DNA of 64,000 nt from Xiphophorus maculatus (Eukaryota; Chordata; Actinopteri; Cyprinodontiformes; Poeciliidae). Every line of letters begins with the position of its first letter. Positions within the stretch are counted from its first letter, which is position 1. The notes under the pieces were generated by a model. The model had not been told where the DNA came from and ran no database searches. It was given only the letters and a program-made list of their open reading frames with translations. Below are positions 23,400 through 34,110 of the stretch, piece by piece. Made by a program: the position numbers and the translations under genes. The stretch spans positions 13,038,594 to 13,102,593 of the forward strand of contig NC_036453.1 in the NCBI RefSeq assembly GCF_002775205.1, written 5' to 3'.

Positions 23400-24900
23400 G
23401 TCTCTGATCCCAGGTCCAGACTTCTCAGATCTCTGATGTTCTGATCATCCCAGGTTGGATCTCCTGAGCCTGGATTCCTCCACCTTCAACGCCACCAGTC
23501 AGGAGGAGGAAGATAAGAGAACCCAGTTGACAAAAAAAGTAAGAACATTTATATCTACACAACATAACTAAACATTTCAGATGGAGCTGCGTAGAGTTGA
23601 GCTGAAAGCTAGAAACTGGTTCTGTGTGCTGTCCATGCATATTTTCCTCTTTAACTCTGTTGTATTTTCTCTTTATTTCATTTCTCTGTCAACTCATGTC
23701 ACATGACTTGAGACTTGAGTTGACCAACAATTAAAGAAGAAGACCTGCTCCACCTGGTAACTTACTGGTGTAACAAACTGTGGAAAAGGTGAGGACATGA
23801 AGATGACCTGATCAGAAAGTCTCTTTCAATCATCTATTATTTAGACATAAATGAAGGAATGTGTGTCTGATCATGTGTTAATTCTCTAGCATCACCAACA
23901 GCACTGGACCAATCAGGAGAGAGAAGACACAGAGGACTTAGGAGACAGAAAAGGATTTAACAGGGGGACACCTGAGGACGTGTGCAGAATAAAGAGACAG
24001 AGATCATGTGAAGGTTTTCCTCGTCAGCCTGTAAACCTCCACCTACACACCACCAGTAAGATGGAGGTAGATAAGAGAACCCAGTTGACGAAAAAAGTGA
24101 GAAAACTTATTTTTACCTGGCTAACAATTTTAAATATGGATGAAATCGAGGTCAAATTTCAAAACTGTTCTTTCTTCTGTCCATGTTCTCTTTTTTTAAC
24201 TCTGTTGTCTTTTGTCTTTATTTCATTTTTCTGAGTTGACCAACAATTAAAACAGAAGACCTGCTCCACCTGCTGTTCTACTGGTTGTAACAGATTATGG
24301 AAAAGGTGAGGACATGATGATGACTTGATCAAAACGTCTCCTTCAATCATCCTTTATTTAGACTGAATGTGTGTCTGATTATGTGTTGACTCTCCAGCGT
24401 CTCATGTTGAAGTTCACCTGTTCCTTGGTCAGACGATGAATATTGAAGAATTTTAGAACCATTAGAGAAAACCCAGCGCTGGTTTCTGATCCCAGATTCA
24501 GTTTCTGCAGATCAATAATGTCCCAGGTTGGATCTCCTGAACCTGTAAACCTCCACCTCCAACACCACCAGTTTTTTTCATTGAGTCAATTCATAACAGC
24601 AGAGCTTTGATGAGCTTTGTGCTGATGGAAGGAGGATCAGGAATAGAGCAGAGGACCTGCTGACCTACTGGTTCTAGTAGATTCTATAAATGGTGAGGTC
24701 ATGATTATGACTTGATCAGAAAGTTTGATTCAATCATCTGTTATTTAGACAGAAATTAAGGAATGTGTGTCTGATCATGTGTTGGTTCACTAGCATGACT
24801 GAAACTAGTCAACAGCACTGGACCAATGAGGAGAGAGGAGACACAGAGGACTGAGGAGACACAGGAAATCCTGCTGGAAATCCAGAGACGTTTCCTGATC
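23400..24900. repeat. Three diverged tandem copies of a 400-550 bp segment
   Basis: Copy 1 is about 23400-23950, copy 2 about 24000-24420, copy 3 about 24477-24860. Shared landmarks in order: CCCAGGTTGGATCTCCTGA, then CTCCACCT, then GATAAGAGAACCCAGTTGAC, then GACCTGCTCCACCTG, then TGGAAAAGGTGAGGACATGA, then TCAATCATC and ATTTAGAC, then GTGTGTCTGATCATGTGTT. No coding frame is shared by all three. Confidence 0.75.
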
Positions 24901-25169
24901 CCATGACGATGAGTTGATCAGATACGGTGACCAACAGGTGCCAACGTGCAGCAAACAGGTGAAACGGCACAGAAAAAGTGAAACTAAAAGATCTTTTTAT
25001 AAACTGAACTTGCTCATACCATCACTGAAGCCAAAAACATGTTTCCACCATTTTTTCAAGTGACAAGTTGACTAGTCAAGGGACAAGTGTGTTGCTCCAT
25101 AGATTAATTTAACACTTTTGTGTTTTGTGTTTAAAAGACGATTCTACTGTGCAGGATAAATCAGATGTT

Positions 25170-25280
25170 TACTGAAGGGGCAGTATTATGTATTTTCCAG
25201 GCACATAGTGTCATGTTATTGCACAATGAAGTACCTCTGTTAACTATGTTAATTAGTTACTACTTTGTTGCAGTTAAAAC
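25170..25280 (+). mobile_element. Single end of the GGGGCAGTATTATGTA miniature element
   Basis: GAAGGGGCAGTATTATGTATTT, then CCAGGCACATAGTGTCATG, matches the left end of the elements at 27853 and 47321. The sequence then diverges. Confidence 0.55.
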
Positions 25281-25500
25281 AAGCGAATGTAGGGTAAGAA
25301 TCGACAATAGCCAGCAGACAAATAAGTAAGACCCTGATTCAAGTGCTTGACTTGACTTAGTGGATTTGCAATATTACCTGTGCTAAACAAAAAACAAGAT
25401 TAGAGATATAAATTTTAATGTGTGACTGTAAAACACATCCATTTAATATCATGCTCTTTTTAGCATCATTAAAGTGATGGTTGTTCTAAATGTTTTCTAG

Positions 25501-25693
25501 ATTCAAAGATGGCCTTTCAACCCTGGATGTCATTTATGCTTTGGAGCTTCGTGCTTCTGTGTTCAGGCCCTTTATGTGCACAAGTGTGGAAAAGCTGACA
25601 TCAGAAATGTTTGAGGAAATCTTTGAGGTTCAGCTCAGTGAAAAGGGCAGCACCAGACGACAAGAAGAAACCAGACTGCTAGGATTCTCCTAG
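25501..25693 (+). pseudogene. Truncated HECT/G2E3-like terminal exon
   Basis: A splice acceptor (TGTTTTCTAG) precedes ATTCAAAGATGGC. The frame continues as RFKDGLSTLDVIYALE, then FRPFMCTSVEKLTSEMFEEI, then EVQLSEKGSTRR, then a stop at 25691-25693. This order (RF.DGL.TL.V, FRP, LT..M.E.IF.V.FSE.GS..R) is what I recall from the HECT-like C-terminal region of the fish-expanded G2E3-type E3 ligase family. In those proteins a further HECT lobe with the catalytic cysteine follows; it is absent here. The piece is therefore read as a truncated relic. No matching upstream exon was found. Confidence 0.5.
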
Positions 25694-26295
25694 AGACAGA
25701 CCAAACCTCGCTTTCCTGTTCAAACACTATCAAAATACCAAAGCCCAAGACATACAATCAGTTCCAAAAGAGACATGAACTTTGGGATACAAAACTCTTT
25801 GGACTTCAAATACAGAATCACAAAACTCAAATGTGGATGTTGGCCTGTGAAGGAAGATGTTAACTTGTGAAACCTGCTCTGTCAAAGTTCTGACTCTGCT
25901 GTGTTGTGGTTGTTGGACACACACCTTTGAACTTTAGACTCGTTCATTTCCGAGTCTTGTGTAGTTTTCCACATAGGATTCCCAAGTCAGTGGATGCACT
26001 AGGCCACTGTCTCTGGAGGTCCTCAAACTGTCCCTAAAGACGGTCATGGCCACATTGACTGCTGTTTGACTCGGTCATAAACTGTCCCAATTCCTCCTGG
26101 GAGTCTGGGAACCCACAGTCTGTTCTGCCAAACCGAGGACTAAAATACACACAGGACGCATAGATTAGTTATATATTTACATTTCTTCATTCAACTGTCA
26201 CTACCAACTGTTATGAGTATTGTTGAAAACTGTTGTAATGCTTGATTGTATTTATGTCATCAGAAATTGTTACAATAAAAGTGACATACTATTAT
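25694..26295 (+). other. 3' UTR-like sequence after the HECT-like fragment
   Basis: The stretch ends in AATAAA at 26274-26279. With the acceptor at 25500 this gives a complete terminal-exon architecture of about 800 bases, so the relic may still be transcribed. Confidence 0.35.
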
Positions 26296-27474
26296 CACAT
26301 GGCTGATTTTCTTTTTTTGTTTGGACAAATTATTTTTGAAAGCTGCCAAACAGGCAACAAATTAACCAGATGTTAATTAAATAAATGAAAAAAACAACAA
26401 CAAAAAACCTTGTTAGGTAGGTGGTACATGACATCCGGTTTACCAGTGAGACTGTTTAGCAGGTCTGATGGTATTTGTAGTCCATCTTTCCTTGCTTTCA
26501 TCGATGTCACATTGCAGCAAACCCATGAACACAAACCGCACTAAACACATCTGCTCATGACTGCCACTAAAGACGTGTCTCTGCTTCAGATCATTCATCA
26601 GATCATCCAGAACTGGGACTAACAAACCAGAATGAAAACAAATTAAGGAAACTTTCAGAGGAGACACAAACAATCTAGAATGACGTCATTGGTTTCCATA
26701 AAATAGATAATTTCTTAAATTTGCTCTTTAAAGAATGAAGGCTCATTTGAACATTATGAATTGTTGGCAAGAAATCCAGAACTTCTGCACGACTGCAGTT
26801 GTCATGAAAGTTCGTCTTGATCAGATCCTCTTCTGAGAGTAAAGGGAAAAATTCAGCTTTTTTAAGTCAATATTGCCTCAATGTTGATGAAAACGTAAAA
26901 GTTCACGAGGCAGATGACATTGTTTCCAAGCTAAAAATGAGAAGATATATCAGTGGAACTAGAAATGTTCTATTTTTCTTATTTTCTCATCATTGCAGAG
27001 TTGAGATTTTGCTGTTGCAAACTTCTTCTCTTCCTGCCACTAGATGTCACTGTTGCTCTATAATAAGAGTGGACTGAACTACCTCCTGTTGGATTGCAGC
27101 ATTGATACAACTGGGAAGGATTTACTAAACAAATATAGTTAATTTATATACACCGTTAACCTTAAAATATGAGCAAAAATAAATAAATAAATTTATATTC
27201 CAATTTTCCTGCTTCATTAGAAATTAATGTGTTTAAATTAATGCAGTTTTGCTTTCCAATTATGCATTTATCCATAGATCTACAAACAAAAAATGTGGTT
27301 ATTTACGAGGGCTTCATTTTTAAAAACCCTTATTCTGCTTTTAATAAACCCTGCATTTGATTTTTGTTTTCATTATAAACTCTAATATCTCACATTGCCA
27401 CGTATCCAGGCCCACTTTTAGTTAATTTATTTGTAAATATTTTAAGATGTTTTAATAAATGATAGATGCACTTC
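26296..27474. other. Intergenic, no gene seen
   Basis: AT-rich. A CTCF-like but imperfect CCACTAGATGTCACTG lies at about 27037. The short frames at 26440-26673 and 26817-27077 show no recognisable domain. Confidence 0.45.
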
Positions 27475-27690
27475 TTACAGTGCCAGGCAAAATTATTCTT
27501 ACTTTTTTTTTAATGTATTTACATACACTCAAAAACTTTACTATATTTTGGGGATTTCATGTTCTAGACAAACACGAACTGGAACAAACTGTAGAGTGGA
27601 AGAGAAGAACTGCGTCACCACAGCATGACGCTGCCATCACAAAGTTCAGAGTTGGTGTCAGATGATCAGAGAAACATCTTCCACATGGAT
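27475..27690 (-). mobile_element. Tc1/mariner-like remnant
   Basis: CTTACAGTGCCAGGCAAAATTATTCTTAC (about 27474-27502) resembles the CAGTGCCTTGCAAAAGTATT terminal repeat of fish Tc1-like elements. About 110 bases on, the minus strand reads GGCAGCGTCATGCTGTGG, which translates to GSVMLW, a conserved transposase segment. The rest is deleted. Confidence 0.5.
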
Positions 27691-27852
27691 GATACGTCTT
27701 GATTTTATACGGTTTAATTCTGACTCTGTTTACTGTTGGCCAGACATGGTCCCAGATTTAAGAATGTAACTGAGTAATTTACCTTAAATAAACTGTAATG
27801 TGACTACCGTAGTTACTTTCGACCCCTACTGTTGGATAACTGCGTTTGTTTT

Positions 27853-28332
27853 TTAAAGAGGCAGTATTTTCCAGCCACATAGTGATATTTTGTAACTATG
27901 GTAAGTTCAGTTGTTATATATATATAAAAAAGCTATATTAATCAAATATGACCTAGTAATTTAGCGCCTTGAAATTGGGCCTCTGTCTCTTTAAGAAACT
28001 CCTGCTCTTTCTGAAGATCCACCTCCAGGAAGTCATCCCAACATGGCTCCTCCATTAACCCTTTACCATTATTACCAGCGTTGCTCTGAGAAGTAGCTCC
28101 TATAATGAGCTCAGCAGTTCCACCAGCTGTTTGCTAATTCATTCTGGCTAGTCTGAAGTGGCTGGGTGGGGGAGGAGCTATGCCTCGAACTCAGTGCTAG
28201 GCCCACCCAGCTTAATGGTTGCCATGGAGATTAATGGATTTCTCAAACCTGAATGAATCAAAGCAACACTGTTATTGATGGAAAGCTAAACAAAAAAGGA
28301 AGTTGATTTTATGTAATACTGTCCCTTCAAGA
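27853..28332. mobile_element. Miniature element with TTAAAGRGGCAGTATT ends (copy A)
   Basis: Left end TTAAAGAGGCAGTATTTTCC, right end ATGTAATACTGTCCCTTCAA. The interior (GAAATTGGGCCTCTGTCTCT, then TAAGAAACTCCTGCTC, then GGAAGTCATCCCAACATGGC, then GGTTGCCATGGAGATTAA) matches copy B at 47321-47818 over nearly its whole length. TTAA at the edge hints at TTAA-specific insertion. Confidence 0.75.
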
Positions 28333-28769
28333 AGCATCATAGTAAGAGGGCTAAAAAGAAGCTGCTTTGTGTTGCTAAATCCAAATAAAACACTCAATAT
28401 TTAGAAATGTGAGTTCATTTCAAAGGACAAATCATGTCAGGTTTCAATAATCCAGTTATCATAAATAATAAAAGTCAATCATTAATTTTAAACAAATAGA
28501 AAACGCCTCATTGAAATCAATAATGCGCAGCAACATGTGAGCCGAATGTTTGTGATAGTTCTGAAATGTTTAGTTGCCTGAAACTCTCTGAGCTCCAGCG
28601 TCAGTCAGTTCTGACAAACACGAAACAATCAGCATATCTGCCACCGCTCACGCTGCGCTCTGGAGAACCTGCTGCTCATCGTCTTCCTCAGCAGGAAACC
28701 AACGTCAATTTGCCACTTGGAGAAATCTAATCATAACCAGCCTGTGATTTTTCTCCTGTTTCAGACGAT

Positions 28770-28787
28770 CCCAGTAGGGGGCGCTGC
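28770..28787 (+). promoter_or_regulatory. Consensus CTCF-type site
   Basis: CCCAGTAGGGGGCGCTGC fits the vertebrate CTCF core (CCASYAGRKGGCRSY) at every position. It lies in non-repetitive sequence of otherwise unknown function. Confidence 0.5.
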
Positions 28788-29081
28788 TGCGGAACAGCCA
28801 CCTCCTCCTGTTGCTAATTTCCCCGTCCAGACGTGGATGATTTCTGGTTCCTAACTTTCCTCTAATTTCATCTCTACATAAACTTATGTATACAAGTTAG
28901 GAGCCATACTTATATGTAAAATTATGATTTCATTTTTTAGGGTTAATAAAAATCGATCCAACTGAACCTGGTTCTGTGTGAAAAGTAATCACACCCCTAT
29001 ACCTGATCACTGTGTTCCACCTCAGGCTGCAGCTGCTGATAACTGGCTATGAGATTTTACCATCGCTGTGGAGGAAGCTTG

Positions 29082-29397
29082 TATGGAGCTAAACTGGGGC
29101 CATGAAGTTTGTTTAAAAAAAAAAAAAAGACTGAAAAATCAGTTTGGAAAGGAAAAAAAAAAAGTTAAGCTGTAAAAAAGTTTGAAGCTGAAAAATTATT
29201 TTAAAACAAAAGTTATTTTAAAACTGGAAAAAGTTGTAAACTTTAAAGAAATTCCACTGAAAATACGTTTGAAAGTGACAAAAGTTTGAAAGTACAAAAA
29301 TAAATGAAACTGAAACTAAAATCTAACAAAAAATATATTTGCAACCGATTAAAGATTTAACAAATTTCATGGCCCCAATTTAGCTCCATACATGTGT
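29082..29397. mobile_element. Miniature inverted-repeat element, TGTATGGAGCTAAA ends
   Basis: The left arm TGTATGGAGCTAAACTGGGG, then CCATGAA, is matched at the right by TTCATGGCCCCAATTTAGCT, then CCATACA. The interior is A-rich with GTTTGAAA/CTGAAAA motifs and has no coding capacity. The superfamily is unclear because no clean target duplication was found. Confidence 0.8.
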
Positions 29398-29619
29398 TGT
29401 GCCAAAACGTTTTAACTCCAACATGAAGGAGAGTTTGAAGCGTAAACTGTCTGTAAATGTCATGCCACAACGTGTAAAAAACAATTATTGTAAGTCTTTG
29501 ACTAGGACACTCTAAAATCTTCACCTGTTTTTCTTTAAAGGCCTTTTAAATTTATTTTTTTATTTTCTGACGTTATTTTGCTGCACAACCTGAGTGTGTT
29601 TGAGCTTTGGGTCACAATC

Positions 29620-29835
29620 TTCAGGGCTTCTTATGTTAGAACAAGCTGTCCTGGCCAAAAGCAGGACAGCAGTCCCTGATCAACCTACTACCACCACCGT
29701 GTTGGACTCTAGGTCTGATGCTCTGGGTTAATTTTATTCCAGATGTGACGGGAACAAAGCCTTTCAGAATGTAACATTTTTGTCTCATCAGTTCTCCGAA
29801 TAATTTCCCAGAAATCTTCAGGATCATAACATTTT
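29620..29835 (-). mobile_element. Tc1/mariner-like remnant
   Basis: On the minus strand the sequence reads CAACACGGTGGTGGTAGTAG (about 29705-29686), similar to the KHGGGS codons of fish Tc1-like transposases seen at 38890 and 62950. The TTTTTGTCTCATCAGTTCTC and TTCCCAGAAATCTTCAGGATC phrases also occur in old fish repeats. Confidence 0.4.
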
Positions 29836-30689
29836 GTTCTCGATCATCTTTAAAAAGAAGATCTTATTTTTTTTTTTCTCTGGTTACTTTTGTGGGATAT
29901 TAAAGTTTGACTGATGATCTGAAGCATTTAAATGTGACAGAGAAGTGAGGAAACAGTAAATCTACAGACGGAGTAAATATTTTCCCACAGGTTGGAAACA
30001 TAAACCTCTTTCTGATTTCCCTGTCACCCCACTGGTACAGGAATCCATTTAACCAGTAGATGAATTAAGCCACTTTCTGATGGACCGCTGATGTTTGCAT
30101 TTGCGAATAGGAGAATTTTTAATTATGACTTTATTGAAAACCATTGGCCCGGGTCGCCCTCTGACCTTTTGAAGGTCTGGGTCAGATAACAGAGTGTAGA
30201 ACCCGCTGAACTCCTCTGGGGATTTAACTGCTGCTGCTGATTCGTGTTACTGCAGATAAATCTGAGTCGATTTAATGAAATGAGAATTGACTGGTAAACA
30301 CAGATCAAGCTGAGCAGATACATTGTTTTCTTCTGTCATCAGTGAATTTATCTGACGCAGAGCTTTGTTTACAAGACGAGTGGAGATGACATTTTATTAA
30401 AGCGTCTGGTTTTGTTTCTGGCTGCACAGCAGAGCAGCTGGAAGAGGAGCTAAGACATTTTAACTCTTCCTTCTGATGAATCACAAAAATTCTGGTTTCA
30501 TTTTCCAGCAGGACTTGGTACCAATTCACTCTGACAAAGGCCACCGGTAGCTGGTCCAATGAGCAGCAAACAGGCCTGACCTTTAACCCCATACAGAGTC
30601 TATAGAGTCAAGAGGAAGATGAGCGGCAGCAGAGCCAACAATGAACACTCAGCAGAACCACAGCAAGATCTCCTCAGTGTCAACTCAAA

Positions 30690-31475
30690 ATCACTCATGT
30701 AGCATCCACTCATGTAGCATCCACTCACAGCAAAACCAACAATGAAGGAACCAGAACCGCAGCAAGATCTCCATGCCAGCTCAAATCCACTCCTGTAGGA
30801 TTCATTCATGTAGCATTCATTCATATAGCATCCTCTCACATAGCATCCATTCATGTAGCATCCACTCATGTAGCATCCACTCATGTAGCATTCATTCATG
30901 TAGCATTCATTCATATAGCATCCTCTCACATAGCATCATTCATGTAGCATCCACTCATGTAGCATCCACTCATGTAGCATCCACTCATGTAGCATCCACT
31001 CATGTAGCATTCATTCATGTAGCATCCTCTCACATAGCATCCATTCATGTAGCATCCACTCATGTAGCATCCACTCATGTAGCATCCACTCATGTAGGAT
31101 CCACTCATGTAGCATCCACTCATGTAGGATCCACTCATGTAGCATCCACTCATGTAGCATCCACTCATGTAGGATCCACTCATGTAGCATCCACTCATGT
31201 AGCATCCACTCATGTAGCATCCATTCATGTAGCATCCACTCATGTAGGATCCACTCAGGTAGCATCCATTCATGTAGCATCCACTCATGTAGCATCCATT
31301 CATGTAGCATCCACTCATGTAGGATCCACTCATGTAGCATCCACTCATGTAGCATCCACTCATGTAGGATCCACTCATGTAGCATCCACTCATGTAGCAT
31401 CCACTCATGTAGGATCCACTCAGGTAGCATCCACTCAGGTAGCATCCATTCATGTAGCATCCTCTCACAGCATTC
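30690..31475. repeat. 15-bp minisatellite, about 50 units, with higher-order pattern
   Basis: The unit is CATGTAGCATCCACT. Variants replace GCATCC by GGATCC, GCATCCT or GCATTCATT. Because 15 is divisible by three and the unit lacks stops in several frames, long spurious frames appear on both strands (ASTHV on plus, MSGCY on minus). The GGATCC variants recur every two or three units in blocks, which suggests block duplications of the array. Confidence 0.95.
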
Positions 31476-31479
31476 AGTT

Positions 31480-32390
31480 CCTGCCAGTTTTTTCTGTCAG
31501 ATTCTGACCTGTTGCATCTTTAACAGCTCTCCTCTGGTTTATCTGAAGCCAGATGTTCCTCCTGATTCTCTCTGACTCAACTGCTGTACATTCACCATTT
31601 AAACATTTGCTCTGCCCACATGTTTTATTATAAACTCATGAAATGCACGGATGCTCTCTGAGCGGCATTCGTTTCGTATTTTGTCCCCTCTGCTGGCTGA
31701 AGGCCAACCTCTCGTGAAAATATGTCGGCTTTTATTTCATCGTCAATGTCATTTTTTTCCCTTTTCTTCTCAGGAGAGCGGCACCAGAGTTGAGCTTTTA
31801 TTGCTTTGTATACCTGTGTGTTGCCAGGGGAAAAAATACCAACTGAAATTAAAAGTTTCCGTGAAGCGGCGTTGCCACAGAGTGGTTTATGCTTAATGAA
31901 AAGCTCCCGGATGGCAGCAGTTATCAATATTTAAAACCATTTATGGATTCTTAGCATCTTAGCATTCAGAAAAGCTATTGTTTTCACCAACACGTCTGAA
32001 ATAGTCTCTGTTTACTTTGCTGTGTTCTTCTGGTACAATTCCTCTCCTCAAAGCCAGCATCAACCGAGGTTTCCTCAAAGCAACGAGAAGTGAACTTCTG
32101 AGGCTGGCTGACTTTGTTCTGCTTTGCTCTGAAACTCAGATGTTTTTCACAGACGTGTTGCAGTGATTTGGGAATGTCAGGTTTTCTTTCCTTCTCGGAG
32201 AAGAGAAGGAATATTTATGGTGCTGAGGAGGAAGACGACGAGTCTGAAACATCACAAACACATTTGAGAGGTTTTGCTCCAGCCTGTTTAGCTATTTTAT
32301 TTTTTAGGTTTTATCTTTGCATCCAGCGGGGGTTTGGGGAGGGACATGGCACGCCACCCAGGGCCGATAACTGGAACGACACTATCAAAA
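31480..32390. other. Unique intergenic sequence, possible conserved non-coding DNA
   Basis: The part at 31620-31930 has balanced composition, no repeat signature and no splice-bounded frame. This is the look of conserved non-coding DNA, but it is a guess without alignment. Confidence 0.25.
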
Positions 32391-32870
32391 GAAAAGCTAA
32401 ATATCAAGCTCGAAACTAAATACTTAGCTCACAAAGCTAAACAGTTAGCTTGCTAACTAAAAATTTAGCTGTGTGCTAATATTTAGTTTGAAGCTAAATA
32501 TTTATCAAAATACTTAGCTTCAAACTAAATATTCAGGTCATAACTAAATATTTAGCTAAAATGCAAATTCATTTGCCCTTAACTGGAAGTGGACTGCCAA
32601 AATAAAAGCTGGGTTTTGCAAACCTGCTGCTGTGGCTGATTCGCAAGACTCAGCTTTTATTTTGATAGTCCACTCATCAGCAGGTTGATTTGAATATTAG
32701 CTAAAAATTTTGCTCTGAGCAAAATATTTAGTATGAAGATAAATATTTAGCTCTGAACTAAGTTTAGAGCTACGTTTTTAGCTTGCTAACAAAACATTTA
32801 GCTTGAAGCAAACATAAGGAGGCTAAATATTTAGCATATTTAGCTTTAGGATAAATATTTAGTTTACTTT
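32390..32870. repeat. Degenerate AAATATTTAGCT array with a nested inverted repeat
   Basis: Some 25 imperfect copies of a short palindromic unit (AGCTAAATATTTAGCT). The array is interrupted at 32589-32675 by an inverted repeat whose arms are GTGGACTGCCAAAATAAAAG and its near complement (CTTTTATTTTGATAGTCCAC). A second array of the same unit lies at 41385-41700. Confidence 0.75.
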
Positions 32871-33929
32871 CTGACAGAAATCATTTCTAATCATAATCTG
32901 GCAAAGGTATGAAGGTATAAATTTGGACTTTAACTCAATGAATGTATATAAAATTAACTTAATAAAAGCAGAAGACCTAACGTTAGCTAGATATACTGGT
33001 TTCTTCCTTTTTGTTTTTCCAACACGTTTTCTCGTCAATAAAATAAGTGAGTAAAAGGACCTTCCTTTAGAAGAGACCAGAGCCGTCGCTGCTGCCACAG
33101 CATCTTGGAGGAGTTTCTTGAGTTTTCCCTCTGATGTGAACAGGTCAGCGCAGAAAGGTGTTGAGATGAAATAGACTAATTTTGCTGTCACCGCTTCTCC
33201 CTCGCCGATTCACAGAGAGAAAGTTGGATCTGTAATCACTATCCAATCTGCCTGAAGGAGAGAAAGAAATTTAATTTGACAACGAGGTAATGAACCTGTG
33301 CAGCCATTATCTTAGATAACCCATTTGAGGGACTGGTTGAGCACTGATGAAATTTCTATTAAACATAGCTGGCTGATTTCTCTATTTTGTTCTGTGGCAG
33401 AAAAGTCTTTTTTTTCACCCTTGCCAATTTACTTTGAACTCCAGGAGTTGCCAAGGATCATTATATCAAGGAGCTTCAAACACACACACACCCCCTTACT
33501 CAGTGATTCAAAGGTAAAAGCTGCAGACTTTGGGCTAATAACCTCCGAGATGCATGCACAATATGCCGAAGCAAGTGTAGGAGAGTTTCTCGGCTGATAT
33601 CAGCTGTGGTTCCATCCAATGCCACAGAAATCTGCAGGACGTTTACACTAATGAAGGTTTTAATTCTGAACGATCTTGACTGCAGATCCAACATGGCTGT
33701 ACTTAGACGCTTCAATATTCAGGCCCATGGTAGCATCTTAAAACAGGCTAACAGTGTGTCAGTTTTCATTTCAATAAACTTTTTTGCTATTAAATTATTG
33801 ACTAAATAGGCATATGAGCTCAACAACAAAGATATTTACTGTTTTTAATATGTTATCCAAACACCAGATTGCTACAAAGTGCTATCATACCGATTCACTT
33901 TTTGATTTTTGAAGCAGAAATGAACCTGA

Positions 33930-34110
33930 ATGGGGCCAAGAGAACCAGTTTTATTGTTCGGATGTTGCTTGTGCGTCAGATTGATGAGCTTCCCAGAAAC
34001 ACGCAAATTCAAAGGTTCCGGCTTTTTTTGTATGTAACCCCCCCCCCCCCCAAAAAACGCATTAAATTGTGTTAAGATTATGTAATTAACTGATTAAAAT
34101 TAATAAAGCA
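33930..34110 (+). repeat. Interspersed repeat shared with 54240-54370
   Basis: The order GTTGCTTGTGCGTCAGATT, then CAGAAACACGCAAATTCAAAG, then GTTCCGGCTT, then AATTGTGTTA..AT..TATGTAATTAA is repeated at 54240-54360. A run of C at 34039-34051 interrupts this copy. Confidence 0.65.

Larger units (their letters stand above)
28340..30685. other. Intergenic sequence around the elements listed, no gene seen
   Basis: Apart from the CTCF-like site and the two elements at 29082 and 29620 I see no exon. Short minus-strand frames at 30123-30592 are not recognisable. Confidence 0.4.

Noticed and set aside
30773-31507. Long plus-strand frame (ASTHV repeats) and minus-strand frames (MSGCY/LHEWM repeats) as repeat-protein genes
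   Set aside because: The 15-bp unit is divisible by three and lacks stops, so frames stay open on both strands at once. There is no start context, splice site or non-repetitive domain.
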